DNA of 28,117 nt from an uncultured Butyrivibrio sp. (GTDB taxonomy: Bacteria > Bacillota > Clostridia > Lachnospirales > Lachnospiraceae). A program made the position numbers and the translations under genes. The notes under the pieces were generated by a model. The model did not search any database and had not been told where the DNA came from. It saw only the letters and a program-made list of their open reading frames with translations. Shown piece after piece: positions 14,306 to 22,346 of the stretch. Location: NCBI RefSeq assembly GCF_947169445.1, contig NZ_CAMVPU010000046.1, positions 1 to 28,117 on the forward strand. The letters run 5' to 3'. Each line of letters begins with the position of its first letter. Position 1 is the stretch's first letter.

Positions 14306-15478
14306 CTATATTTCCCATCCGATATATCCTAGAGAATTCATATAGTTTTTAAGCTGAAACGGAATACGATTGTATATTTCAGTGTCAATATCTGCAGTAA
14401 GAGCCAGTTCTTTGAGCGGAAGATAATTGAAACTATATTGTTTGGTTCTTCCAATTTTAACCGAGGTAACAGCTCCAAGATCATTTTCAAGAATCAGCAA
14501 GTAAGTTCCAATGTAGTTATTCTTATTAGCATCGTCATCAGTAAGGTTTTTTAACTTTCGATTACCGTACATATTGAGCAATTCTCTTTTTATTTCCAAT
14601 TGAGTCACATTAATGTTTCTCCAATCCGTATTCTTTTGAGAAGCTATATTAAGAATTGCCGTAACAATATTCAAGAATGCAGAATTATAATGATTAAAAA
14701 CTATTGTTTTAACAAACTCTACATATTTCGCTTTTAGTAACTCCATTCCATACGAATTCGGAACATTATAATCATCAATTAGCCCTAAATCTTTAACTAA
14801 TATTCCTACATTTCTAGCATTGCCCTTATTTACTGTAGAATAGCCCTTTAATACTTTACTTATTACAGCATTCTTATTAGGGCTTCCATTGCCTATAACC
14901 CTACTCTTATTATCTTCATAAAGAGCCATCAGCCCCATATATACTTCATATAATCTTACATCTCTAGTAAATGGGATATCAGACAGTATCAGTTGATCTG
15001 CCTTAACTGCGGAAATCTTATTTATATCGCTCTTTTTATATAAAGCATACTCATCAGTAGGCATTGACGCCATTGCCGCTGCTTTTCCATCTACGAGCAC
15101 TAAATTATCAGCCTTACTAAAATGCATTAAATCCCAATGCGGTATTTTCTTTATTGTCGCTTTATCTGCAACATATAATACCTTTGCATCTCCTGCAAAA
15201 ACAGAGGCTGGTTTATTTAAAGAATTAAGCATCGAATAATAATACTGCTCAACTTGCCCTAATCCTCTTACAAAATCAGTGAGGTCCGGTTCTCCTTTGC
15301 ACTCAATCAAGCCAATTATTTTATTTGTATTATTATCAAACACAGCCCAATCAACTGTCCCTCCATAATCCAGCTTGTACTGTGGTTTAAATGTCACTGG
15401 GCCTGTAGGATTCAAATGCTTTTGTGCAAATCTTAACCCTCTTGAACTAATAAAACTACTAATTGCTTTTTCGTCCAT
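14306..15478 (-). CDS. PD-(D/E)XK nuclease, paralog of the island's restriction nucleases
   Basis: This 390-residue protein has an N-terminal PD-(D/E)XK site: 'TVDWAVFD' (D43), 'GLIECK' (E59, K61) and 'RGLGQVEQYY' (71-80). A C-terminal part has 'NARNVGILVKDLGLIDDYNV', which looks like the winged-helix region of the nucleases at 23660-24760 and 20550-22283. It is a third, more distant, member of that family with all catalytic residues in place. GGGAGG stands five bases before the ATG. It is in one operon with the HNH gene and divergent from the 216-residue gene at 15600. A DNA-cleaving role is inferred. Confidence 0.7.
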   Translation of the reverse strand: MDEKAISSFISSRGLRFAQKHLNPTGPVTFKPQYKLDYGGTVDWAVFDNNTNKIIGLIECKGEPDLTDFVRGLGQVEQYYYSMLNSLNKPASVFAGDAKVLYVADKATIKKIPHWDLMHFSKADNLVLVDGKAAAMASMPTDEYALYKKSDINKISAVKADQLILSDIPFTRDVRLYEVYMGLMALYEDNKSRVIGNGSPNKNAVISKVLKGYSTVNKGNARNVGILVKDLGLIDDYNVPNSYGMELLKAKYVEFVKTIVFNHYNSAFLNIVTAILNIASQKNTDWRNINVTQLEIKRELLNMYGNRKLKNLTDDDANKNNYIGTYLLILENDLGAVTSVKIGRTKQYSFNYLPLKELALTADIDTEIYNRIPFQLKNYMNSLGYIGWEI

Positions 15479-15502
15479 ATGTCCCTCCCAAACACTATAT
15501 TA

Positions 15503-15551
15503 CTACCATTTTAGTACAACAAACATTTTATAACCAGCGTAATTATGGTAG
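15503..15551. promoter_or_regulatory. Divergent promoter region with inverted CTACCAT/ATGGTAG
   Basis: The 121 bases between the divergent starts at 15478 and 15600 hold CTACCAT (15503-15509) and ATGGTAG (15545-15551), each beside a possible -10 (TATAGT on the minus strand, TAGAAT on the plus strand). A shared operator is plausible. The -35 boxes are weak. Confidence 0.35.
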
Positions 15552-15599
15552 AATAGTAGAGTATTACAACAAGTCACAATCATTAGAGAGGAACTGGAA

Positions 15600-16250
15600 A
15601 TGAATACTCAATTCCCATTTGTTGCTTTCATCAATACCTATGCAGACGCACCATATCACGCGCCATACAAAACAAAAGATACAAAAGAACGCTTAAAGTA
15701 TGAAAAAATATTTAGTGATTCAAGAGAGGCCTTAGATTCATTTGCAGATTTTGTTTATCAGCTAGGGTGCGATTATGATATGATCGGTTTTCGTCATCAA
15801 GGTTTCCTTCATGGTTCAAATATAAAAGTACGCGATTACATGTGGGGAGAATTACGAGATAAATCATCAATTTCTATTCCAGAAAGCATTTCTATTTTTA
15901 TCGAAAAGCATGATGGAGATAGTTATCCCACATTAAGGATTTCATTGGAAGTTGATGAAAAAAGAGCACCATCTGGAACAATTCGCATCCACAATGACAC
16001 CTTAGTTAATAGTTCACTTCCAAAAGGCTTCAACTATTATTTGAATCAAACATCAACCAAAAAGATTTATTCTACGGACAGCCAAGCAGAAGCCAAGTCC
16101 TTAATTAACAAGGGGACATACAAAAAAGTTCAAATTGGCAGAATTATAGATATTAGATCTTTATCAAATACTGAGATTACAAACCAGGCAAGAACCGCCA
16201 TTAAAGAATTAGTTCCACTGTACAACAACCTCATAAAGAAAACAAAATAA
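15600..16250 (+). CDS. Unknown 216-residue protein, divergent from the PD-(D/E)XK gene
   Basis: I do not recognise this protein. It has no signal peptide or membrane segment. It has mixed alpha/beta composition: helices at about 25-55, strand-rich 'SISIFIEKHDGDSYPTLRIS' near 95-120, then 'NYYLNQTSTKKIY' near 140 and a helical end. GAGAGG stands before the ATG. It is divergent from the PD-(D/E)XK/HNH operon and shares its control region. It ends at a bidirectional terminator facing the BrxL gene. It may be a regulator, specificity or immunity partner of the nearby nucleases; no sequence motif proves this. Confidence 0.65.
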   Translation: MNTQFPFVAFINTYADAPYHAPYKTKDTKERLKYEKIFSDSREALDSFADFVYQLGCDYDMIGFRHQGFLHGSNIKVRDYMWGELRDKSSISIPESISIFIEKHDGDSYPTLRISLEVDEKRAPSGTIRIHNDTLVNSSLPKGFNYYLNQTSTKKIYSTDSQAEAKSLINKGTYKKVQIGRIIDIRSLSNTEITNQARTAIKELVPLYNNLIKKTK

Positions 16251-16275
16251 AGAGATGCCGCATTGCGGCATCTCT
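16251..16275. terminator. Bidirectional terminator
   Basis: AGAGATGCCGC (16251-16261) and GCGGCATCTCT (16265-16275) form a perfect 11-bp stem with a 3-nt loop. TTTT follows on the plus strand and TTTATTTTG on the minus strand. It serves the convergent genes ending at 16250 and 16282. Confidence 0.9.
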
Positions 16276-16281
16276 TTTGTA

Positions 16282-18345
16282 TCATATATCCAAAGCTTTT
16301 CTAGCTGCATCAATAGGTGTTTCATAAAACTCTACGCTTATTTTCTTCTTCACGATTTCGGCAAGTCGTGCATAATTATCCTTACATTCTTCTGGAACAA
16401 GAAGTGTTTTGGCTCCTGCATTTGTCGCATGAATTATTATTTCATTTAAATCCGATGTCACAGGCATCATGCTTCCCGACATCACTACCCTACCGATTAT
16501 TACCAATGAATTCCGCACAGGCTTATCCATAAGAGCGGAGACCAATCCTACCACCTCAGCAACAGATACCTCGTCACTAACATTCCTATTTTGCATGTCA
16601 TTAAAGTACATACTGTAGTCATATTTTGAATAGCTATAACCAGAAATTACTTTTGCATTTTCTCCAAAATAATTAAATGCAGCCGTAATGCTGTCTTTAA
16701 CACTTTTCGACCCTCTTGTCAGTCCTTCTACATTGTTGAAGCTAAGTTTTCCTGTACCAGGCATAACTTTATTTTCTAATCTGTATACGCCTATTACATC
16801 ATCCACAGAACGGCCTATAGAATAAACGTATCCTGCTTTCTCTTCCGCAGATGAAATCAAAGTTCCTTCCGCCACCTCTGGCAACTCTACTATCATTTCA
16901 ACATTTAATAATTCATCAATATATCCTAAACTAATATCAGAAAACTCTGAAGGATTCATCTTACTTAGTTGCTCTTTTACTCTTCGTCTACATTCAATAG
17001 AATACTCTAACAGATACTTCGTCTCTTCTTGTGTTATCTGCCCATTTGGAAAAATAAGCTTTGCAAGTCCGGAAAATGTTCTTCTCACCGCGATTTCATC
17101 TCGAGTATTGAAGCTATTATTTAATGAATAATACTCCGCAAACAAATCCGTAAAATCGATTTTTCTCATAGCGTGGCAAAACTCTGCCAAACAATCTGAT
17201 ATTAGGCCAAAATGTTTTGTGATAAGTGCAGATTTCAATTTGGGTGTTTCCCAGCCTGGCAAATAGGCATGGATCCTATCAAAAAAAGCTGAATCCATAT
17301 TAAACTCTGTAGGAAACGGTTCAAAAAGGTTAGTAGTACGCATCATATCTGCAACACTTCTGAATGTGTTTCCCTCGAAAGCAATTGATGCATCTGCTGA
17401 AATCGCTTCATTCCCTCGCGCAAATGATCCATTTGCCATATAATTCTTCAATATTTGCACCATGTCAGCAGATGAATGTGTAATTCCTGCAACTTCATCA
17501 AACGCAACGCAGTCCCAATTCCCCACAAGTCCAATCTTTTTAGATGCCATATTATAAAACATATTAGAAACTGTCGTATGCCCACTACTCATCAAAATAG
17601 AATATGGCGATAGTTCACTGTATACATGCGACTTTCCTGTCCCACGAGGCCCTAATTCAACTAGGTTATAATTCTTTTGTATAAATGGCACCATTCTAAG
17701 AAGATAATGCATCCGCTGCTTTCTATTCATCTCCGTTGGCTCATAACCAGCAGATCTTAAAAGCAGCGCGACCCATTCATCAGTAGTGAAGCGCTCTCTG
17801 GAGCCAATAATCTCATCTAAATCTAAATTAGGCATTTGAATAGGCTTCAAAGATGATATTTTAAATAATGAGGAATACTTAGTTTTTCTTCTCTGCCCCC
17901 ATTCATCATCAACAGATCCCACATATTCAAGCTTTACTATGCTCCAAATTCCACCAATTAATAATTTTTCATTGCTTATCACAAGCTCAGACTGGACCTC
18001 AAATGGATCTATATTAAGATTTGTAAATCTTGCTATGTATTTATCTTCTCTTTCATCAAGCTCTACCGATACTTTGTCAATTACGGTATATTGTCCTTCT
18101 TCTTTTATTCTGGATTTAATATACTCACTTTGATCCGGACTCACATAGTTTTCACTTATTATTTTTCTTATCCTACTAATACCAGCTTCTATGGCTTCAT
18201 CATCATCTGTGGCACAATACATGCCTAGTAAATACTCTAATACATATGTTGGAATATTACTGCCTTTTTTCATAAGACTGGTTAAGTCTTTCCGTACAAC
18301 TTTGCCCGGAAAAATATCTATTACTTTTTTATCTAATTCCGTCAT
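16282..18345 (-). CDS. brxL: BrxL-type AAA+ ATPase with Lon-like C-terminus
   Basis: This 687-residue protein matches the BREX BrxL family: a helical N-terminus, 'GSRERFTTDEWVALLLRSAG' (181-200), Walker A GPRGTGKS (232-239), Walker B 'VAFDEVAG' (280-287), 'GNTFRS', 'FFDRIHAYLPGWE', and a C-terminal Lon-protease-like domain ending with 'MSGSMMPV' and 'GAKTLLVPE'. BrxL proteins are MCM-like DNA-binding hexamers needed for phage exclusion in type I BREX. Here no pglX, pglZ or brxC is in the window. AGGAGG lies nine bases before the ATG, and the HEPN-ParB gene ends 20 bases upstream. It is the last gene of the operon. BrxL outside BREX is unusual. Confidence 0.85.
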   Translation of the reverse strand: MTELDKKVIDIFPGKVVRKDLTSLMKKGSNIPTYVLEYLLGMYCATDDDEAIEAGISRIRKIISENYVSPDQSEYIKSRIKEEGQYTVIDKVSVELDEREDKYIARFTNLNIDPFEVQSELVISNEKLLIGGIWSIVKLEYVGSVDDEWGQRRKTKYSSLFKISSLKPIQMPNLDLDEIIGSRERFTTDEWVALLLRSAGYEPTEMNRKQRMHYLLRMVPFIQKNYNLVELGPRGTGKSHVYSELSPYSILMSSGHTTVSNMFYNMASKKIGLVGNWDCVAFDEVAGITHSSADMVQILKNYMANGSFARGNEAISADASIAFEGNTFRSVADMMRTTNLFEPFPTEFNMDSAFFDRIHAYLPGWETPKLKSALITKHFGLISDCLAEFCHAMRKIDFTDLFAEYYSLNNSFNTRDEIAVRRTFSGLAKLIFPNGQITQEETKYLLEYSIECRRRVKEQLSKMNPSEFSDISLGYIDELLNVEMIVELPEVAEGTLISSAEEKAGYVYSIGRSVDDVIGVYRLENKVMPGTGKLSFNNVEGLTRGSKSVKDSITAAFNYFGENAKVISGYSYSKYDYSMYFNDMQNRNVSDEVSVAEVVGLVSALMDKPVRNSLVIIGRVVMSGSMMPVTSDLNEIIIHATNAGAKTLLVPEECKDNYARLAEIVKKKISVEFYETPIDAARKALDI

Positions 18346-18365
18346 TCGACGAAACCTCCTGTCAA

Positions 18366-20528
18366 TTAAAGATCAAAATCTGCAGAAAAAGCAACATTTA
18401 CCTCATATGTAATCTTCCTATCAATTTGGTTTTCATTCCTTGTGCTTTTTTGAATCATCAAAAAAGCCGTCTTACTTTCAGACATATGAGAGTCCATAAC
18501 AAATCTACATATAGATTCCTCACTGGGATTAAGCATTACTTCACAAATATTTGTTACTATTTTGTTGTTTTCATCTACAAAAAACACTTTATACTCGCCT
18601 ACATCACTTTGAGAATCCAGTTCTTTAACACATTTCAAGCCAACAGAAAAAGATAAGGTTTCTATCTTTCTTTTCTTATCGCAACATAATACTAGAAGAT
18701 CCTCTTCAGCATATTCAGCTAAAGTATAAACTTCATTTAAACTTTCTATTTTTTCAACAATAGCTGTTGCCTGCGTAGTTCTCTTAAAGTCATCCTCATC
18801 TTTGCCTAGCTTCTCATCATATTCTTCCACGATGTTAGATAGCTTTTTTATACTTCTCTTGAGACTTTCCTTTTCAATAGCATTCATTTTATCAAGCATA
18901 TTAGGATCAATCTCAGATACAAGAGCAATACTCTTTCCAATATTTTCTGCAGGTAAAGCTATCAGCTGTTTTCTTCTGGATCTAAGTAATGCTTTTTCCA
19001 ATGCAAGCTGCATTTCTTCTGTTATTTGCTCATTTTCACGTGCGAACCTATCAATATCTTCCTTACTTCTAACCTCATAATGATCATATTTCTCATGTAT
19101 TTCTTCATCAATACTCTTCTGATCATCAAAATATGATATATAGGTCCCATTCTTTATCAAAAGTTTTATATCTCTAATAAACTTTCGCTGATCCAGTAAT
19201 GCTCGCATTAAAACATTATTAAAAACGATATGTTTTAAGACATCCTTCTCTGTGCCTTTTAACTGTTTAATCGACGGCATCATTTCCTGAAATAAAGAAT
19301 ATACCTGATATTCTCTAGCAATATGAAACTGCTCTGGTAGTCCAAGATAATCCAGAAATTCACATATCACTTCAGCTATGTCTATCCTTTTTCTTACCTC
19401 ATTCACAGTTTCATTTGTACTATTGGCATATTCATCAATGGTAAGAAGCTTTGTCTTCTCTACATCCATATATGTTCCAATTGCATAATCAATTAGATCA
19501 TAGTCCACTTTCTTCTCTTCTCCATGCTGAATTGCAAGTTCGAGAAGTTTTATTTGCTTTTTATCTGTCTGGATATCTACATCCATTATTACGGTTTCAA
19601 AATACTCTGCTTTATTAGAACTTCTTTGTATTCTTCTTAAGCATGTATATCGCCTATTTCCATCAACAATTCGTCCATCGGCAAGAGCAACCCCTGGTTC
19701 ACGCTGTCCAACCAAAGAAATATTTCTTTGCGTTTTTTGAATAGCATCTGGATTACTATCAAAAATAAAATTTTCAATTACATCATTATATTCGTCCCCT
19801 TTCAATTTACTTAGCGCATCAACACCATTTTCTGCCCTATATCTTGTTATCCACGTTGCAATTCTATCATTCTGATCATTATAATAAAGTGCATCCAATC
19901 TTACCTTATAAACTGGATATGCCTCGGTTTTCCCTGCAAATGTAACTTTTCTAGTCAGATTTGTTTTCTGTACAATATCTGTACCGACCATGTCCAATAA
20001 ACTAGATCCCTCAATGAGTTTATTACTAGTAACATCACCACTTGGAACATCAATCGGAATAGGGCCCTTAGCTCCACTATTTCCACCATTTGAATACCTT
20101 ATTGTCTCATATAATTGTCTAATATCATCTGCACTCTCTCTATCAAACGCTTCGCATAAACGTATCATGGTATCCAAAGCTCTTTCTGCATCAGATTTAG
20201 GCAAGTCTTGCTGACCAATATGTGCGACTATATTGCGCACTCCCATTAATTCCTTTGCCCACGTCCTATGGTTAATGCTTAATCTATCTCTAAAGACTTC
20301 ATTCCATTTCCTATCTATTATCCTAAGACAATTGGCAATATCCAAAGAATCTATCAATTCTTCATATGTGCCAGTATAGAGCAAATCTCTCTGATCATTT
20401 AATACATCAAGAACTTCATTCCACCAATTACTGTGATATTCTTGATTCATGACCATTCCGATATACCCTGCAATAGATGGATGTAAAATTGTAAATCCTC
20501 TTTGCACCAATTCATAATTATCTTTCAT
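18366..20528 (-). CDS. Swt1-type HEPN plus ParB-like protein
   Basis: This 720-residue protein begins with a Swt1-like HEPN domain (about 1-135). R98-N99 and H103 form the Rx4H motif in 'MGVRNIVAH', the RNase signature of many HEPN toxins. A ParB/DUF262-like domain (about 195-330) follows with 'LADGRIVDGNRRYTCLRRI' (282-300), the DGxxxxGNRR nucleotide-binding motif. The rest is helical, ending in a beta-rich domain. HEPN-ParB fusions could sense DNA or nucleotide and then cut RNA, as an abortive module. AAGGAG lies nine bases before the ATG. It sits between the pseudo-nuclease and BrxL, with gaps of 20-21 bases. Confidence 0.75.
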   Translation of the reverse strand: MKDNYELVQRGFTILHPSIAGYIGMVMNQEYHSNWWNEVLDVLNDQRDLLYTGTYEELIDSLDIANCLRIIDRKWNEVFRDRLSINHRTWAKELMGVRNIVAHIGQQDLPKSDAERALDTMIRLCEAFDRESADDIRQLYETIRYSNGGNSGAKGPIPIDVPSGDVTSNKLIEGSSLLDMVGTDIVQKTNLTRKVTFAGKTEAYPVYKVRLDALYYNDQNDRIATWITRYRAENGVDALSKLKGDEYNDVIENFIFDSNPDAIQKTQRNISLVGQREPGVALADGRIVDGNRRYTCLRRIQRSSNKAEYFETVIMDVDIQTDKKQIKLLELAIQHGEEKKVDYDLIDYAIGTYMDVEKTKLLTIDEYANSTNETVNEVRKRIDIAEVICEFLDYLGLPEQFHIAREYQVYSLFQEMMPSIKQLKGTEKDVLKHIVFNNVLMRALLDQRKFIRDIKLLIKNGTYISYFDDQKSIDEEIHEKYDHYEVRSKEDIDRFARENEQITEEMQLALEKALLRSRRKQLIALPAENIGKSIALVSEIDPNMLDKMNAIEKESLKRSIKKLSNIVEEYDEKLGKDEDDFKRTTQATAIVEKIESLNEVYTLAEYAEEDLLVLCCDKKRKIETLSFSVGLKCVKELDSQSDVGEYKVFFVDENNKIVTNICEVMLNPSEESICRFVMDSHMSESKTAFLMIQKSTRNENQIDRKITYEVNVAFSADFDL

Positions 20529-20549
20529 TATTTAAATCTCCTTGAACTG

Positions 20550-22283
20550 TCAAACGTCTTCATAATAGCTATTATAGTCAAGATATACATAATCCAAATA
20601 CTCATCATGATAAAAACCATATTTCCTACATCTTGCATTTAAGTTTGCTTTGGAAATATCAATACCATAAATATCATGCAAATCATACAATAGCTCATCA
20701 ACAGAAATCCTGTTTTTCCTTTTTATCAGTTTTTCCAGCACATTCCTTAGCGATAATGAATCTCTATCTTTTGAAAAAATAACAGTATCGCAAATACTTG
20801 TATGACTTAATCTCGAATCACTTTCGAGAATCGAATTAAAGAAAACATCATCAAATCCGTATTCTTCCAGCTTTCCTATCTGCGAATTGCCTAAAGATTT
20901 TATCGTAAATATTTCGCGATCACCTACATTAGCTACTACCTGATTACTGTAATCTTCTATATCTCTTTTTGTAATTCCAGCTTGCATTAGTTTTTTCAGC
21001 GTAATATAGCATCCATCATCAAATCTTAATATATCTCTCTTGGTTTCAAGTGTTTCGATCACCATCTTAACAGAATATGGATTAAACTTAGCATTGTATT
21101 CATCTACGTTAACAATCTCATCTTCTTTTATAATTCCAAATAGTTCATCTAAGGAATTATCATTCGCATCAAAACTATCTCCAGACATATATGATGCAAG
21201 ATTTTCATATCTGCTGATATATTCATATGCAACACTATTCATCCTGATTTTTTCTTCAAATTCCTCATCTGATAATTCCGCAGGATTATACTTTATTATT
21301 CGATAATTACTTCTTGCTTTAAAATCTATTATTCCAAAATCATCTCTTAAAATATTCATCCAGCTCGATATATAACGGCCTTCTGATTGTGTTAAGAAAA
21401 GAACATCTTTGTTGTGGTACCTTAATTTTATTTTTTTTAAAATGTCTTGATTTGACATTTCCATGCTACTCTTATTATCAAAGCACTCGCTAATAACATA
21501 ATAGTAAGGTTCAATATACGAGAAATACATTCTCTTAGCAAAATTCTCATAGCTTGCTCTTGCTAATTTTTTTCCTGCTTCTGTCGGTATATTTTCTGAA
21601 TCAATTAATCCTAGATTTGCAATAGTAATAAAAGCATTTCTCCAGTTGCCATTATTTATAGTGTTTACCTGCATCAAAAATGACTCTTCTGTTTTTCTAT
21701 CACACTTTTCATATCCGGCATTACTTTTTATAAGCAAATGCTTCAACAAAATATAATATTCAAACAATCGGTTGTCCCTAAAATAGTATGGAGATAAGAT
21801 GACCAAATCTGTCGCGCGCGCCTTTGTCATAACCTGATAATCTTTACTTGAAAGAGTTCTTACTGCCTTACTATTTTCATTTAACTCTAGACTGATACAG
21901 TCCTGAGGGAGCACCGTTTGAGCAATGTCAAATTCATTTTTAGAAAGAACCACAGATGGCATTAAAAGCACTACTTTAGTCTTATTTTTATATCTAAAGC
22001 CATTTAATAAAATATTACTTTTAATTAAGCTATCATATTTAAAAAGCTCATTTATTTCCTGAGCATACTCACTCTCATCTACAATGCTTGGTATACACTT
22101 CATAAGTGCAACAATCTCATTATCATCCACTAATGCTACTTCAACCGTGGTAGAATCTTTAGCCTTAGCATTAAATATCCAATCTATTTGTTTCTCTATG
22201 CCTAACGCTTTTTTGATTCCTTCTTGTATCGCTACTTGGCTTAACTCTCTTTTATAATCCTCACCATTTGCATATAAACTCAT
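20550..22283 (-). CDS. Catalytically degenerate paralog of the PD-(D/E)XK nuclease, with extension
   Basis: The first 380 or so residues of this 577-residue protein align end to end with the nuclease at 23660-24760, including 'SPYYFRDNRxFEYYILLKHL', 'NNGNWRNAFIT' and 'GRYISSWMNILRDDxGI'. The active site is lost: D46 of the nuclease is Glu (E48), and its E60-C-K62 is K62-C-I64. About 200 extra residues follow, with repeated short helical units. The protein should keep the DNA- or partner-binding winged-helix part but not cut. GAGG precedes the ATG. It starts 63 bases after the methyltransferase, behind a hairpin that could attenuate it. A regulatory or specificity subunit is likely. Confidence 0.7.
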   Translation of the reverse strand: MSLYANGEDYKRELSQVAIQEGIKKALGIEKQIDWIFNAKAKDSTTVEVALVDDNEIVALMKCIPSIVDESEYAQEINELFKYDSLIKSNILLNGFRYKNKTKVVLLMPSVVLSKNEFDIAQTVLPQDCISLELNENSKAVRTLSSKDYQVMTKARATDLVILSPYYFRDNRLFEYYILLKHLLIKSNAGYEKCDRKTEESFLMQVNTINNGNWRNAFITIANLGLIDSENIPTEAGKKLARASYENFAKRMYFSYIEPYYYVISECFDNKSSMEMSNQDILKKIKLRYHNKDVLFLTQSEGRYISSWMNILRDDFGIIDFKARSNYRIIKYNPAELSDEEFEEKIRMNSVAYEYISRYENLASYMSGDSFDANDNSLDELFGIIKEDEIVNVDEYNAKFNPYSVKMVIETLETKRDILRFDDGCYITLKKLMQAGITKRDIEDYSNQVVANVGDREIFTIKSLGNSQIGKLEEYGFDDVFFNSILESDSRLSHTSICDTVIFSKDRDSLSLRNVLEKLIKRKNRISVDELLYDLHDIYGIDISKANLNARCRKYGFYHDEYLDYVYLDYNSYYEDV

Positions 22284-22309
22284 TCCCTATACCTCGACTA
22301 AAAACAGCA

Positions 22310-22337
22310 AAAAGGGAGCTCAAAAGAGTCCCCTTTT
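22310..22337 (-). terminator. Intra-operon hairpin, partial terminator
   Basis: AAAAGGG-type arms (22310-22321 with 22326-22337, 11 of 12 pairs including one wobble) close a 4-nt loop. TTTTTGCTG follows on the minus strand. It lies between the methyltransferase stop and the degenerate paralog, so it may lower expression of the last three genes relative to the first two. Confidence 0.65.
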
Positions 22338-22346
22338 ACCCACCAA

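Noticed and set aside
16282..20528. A complete type I BREX system.
   Set aside because: Only BrxL is recognisable; no PglX, PglZ, BrxC or BrxA/B is encoded in the window.
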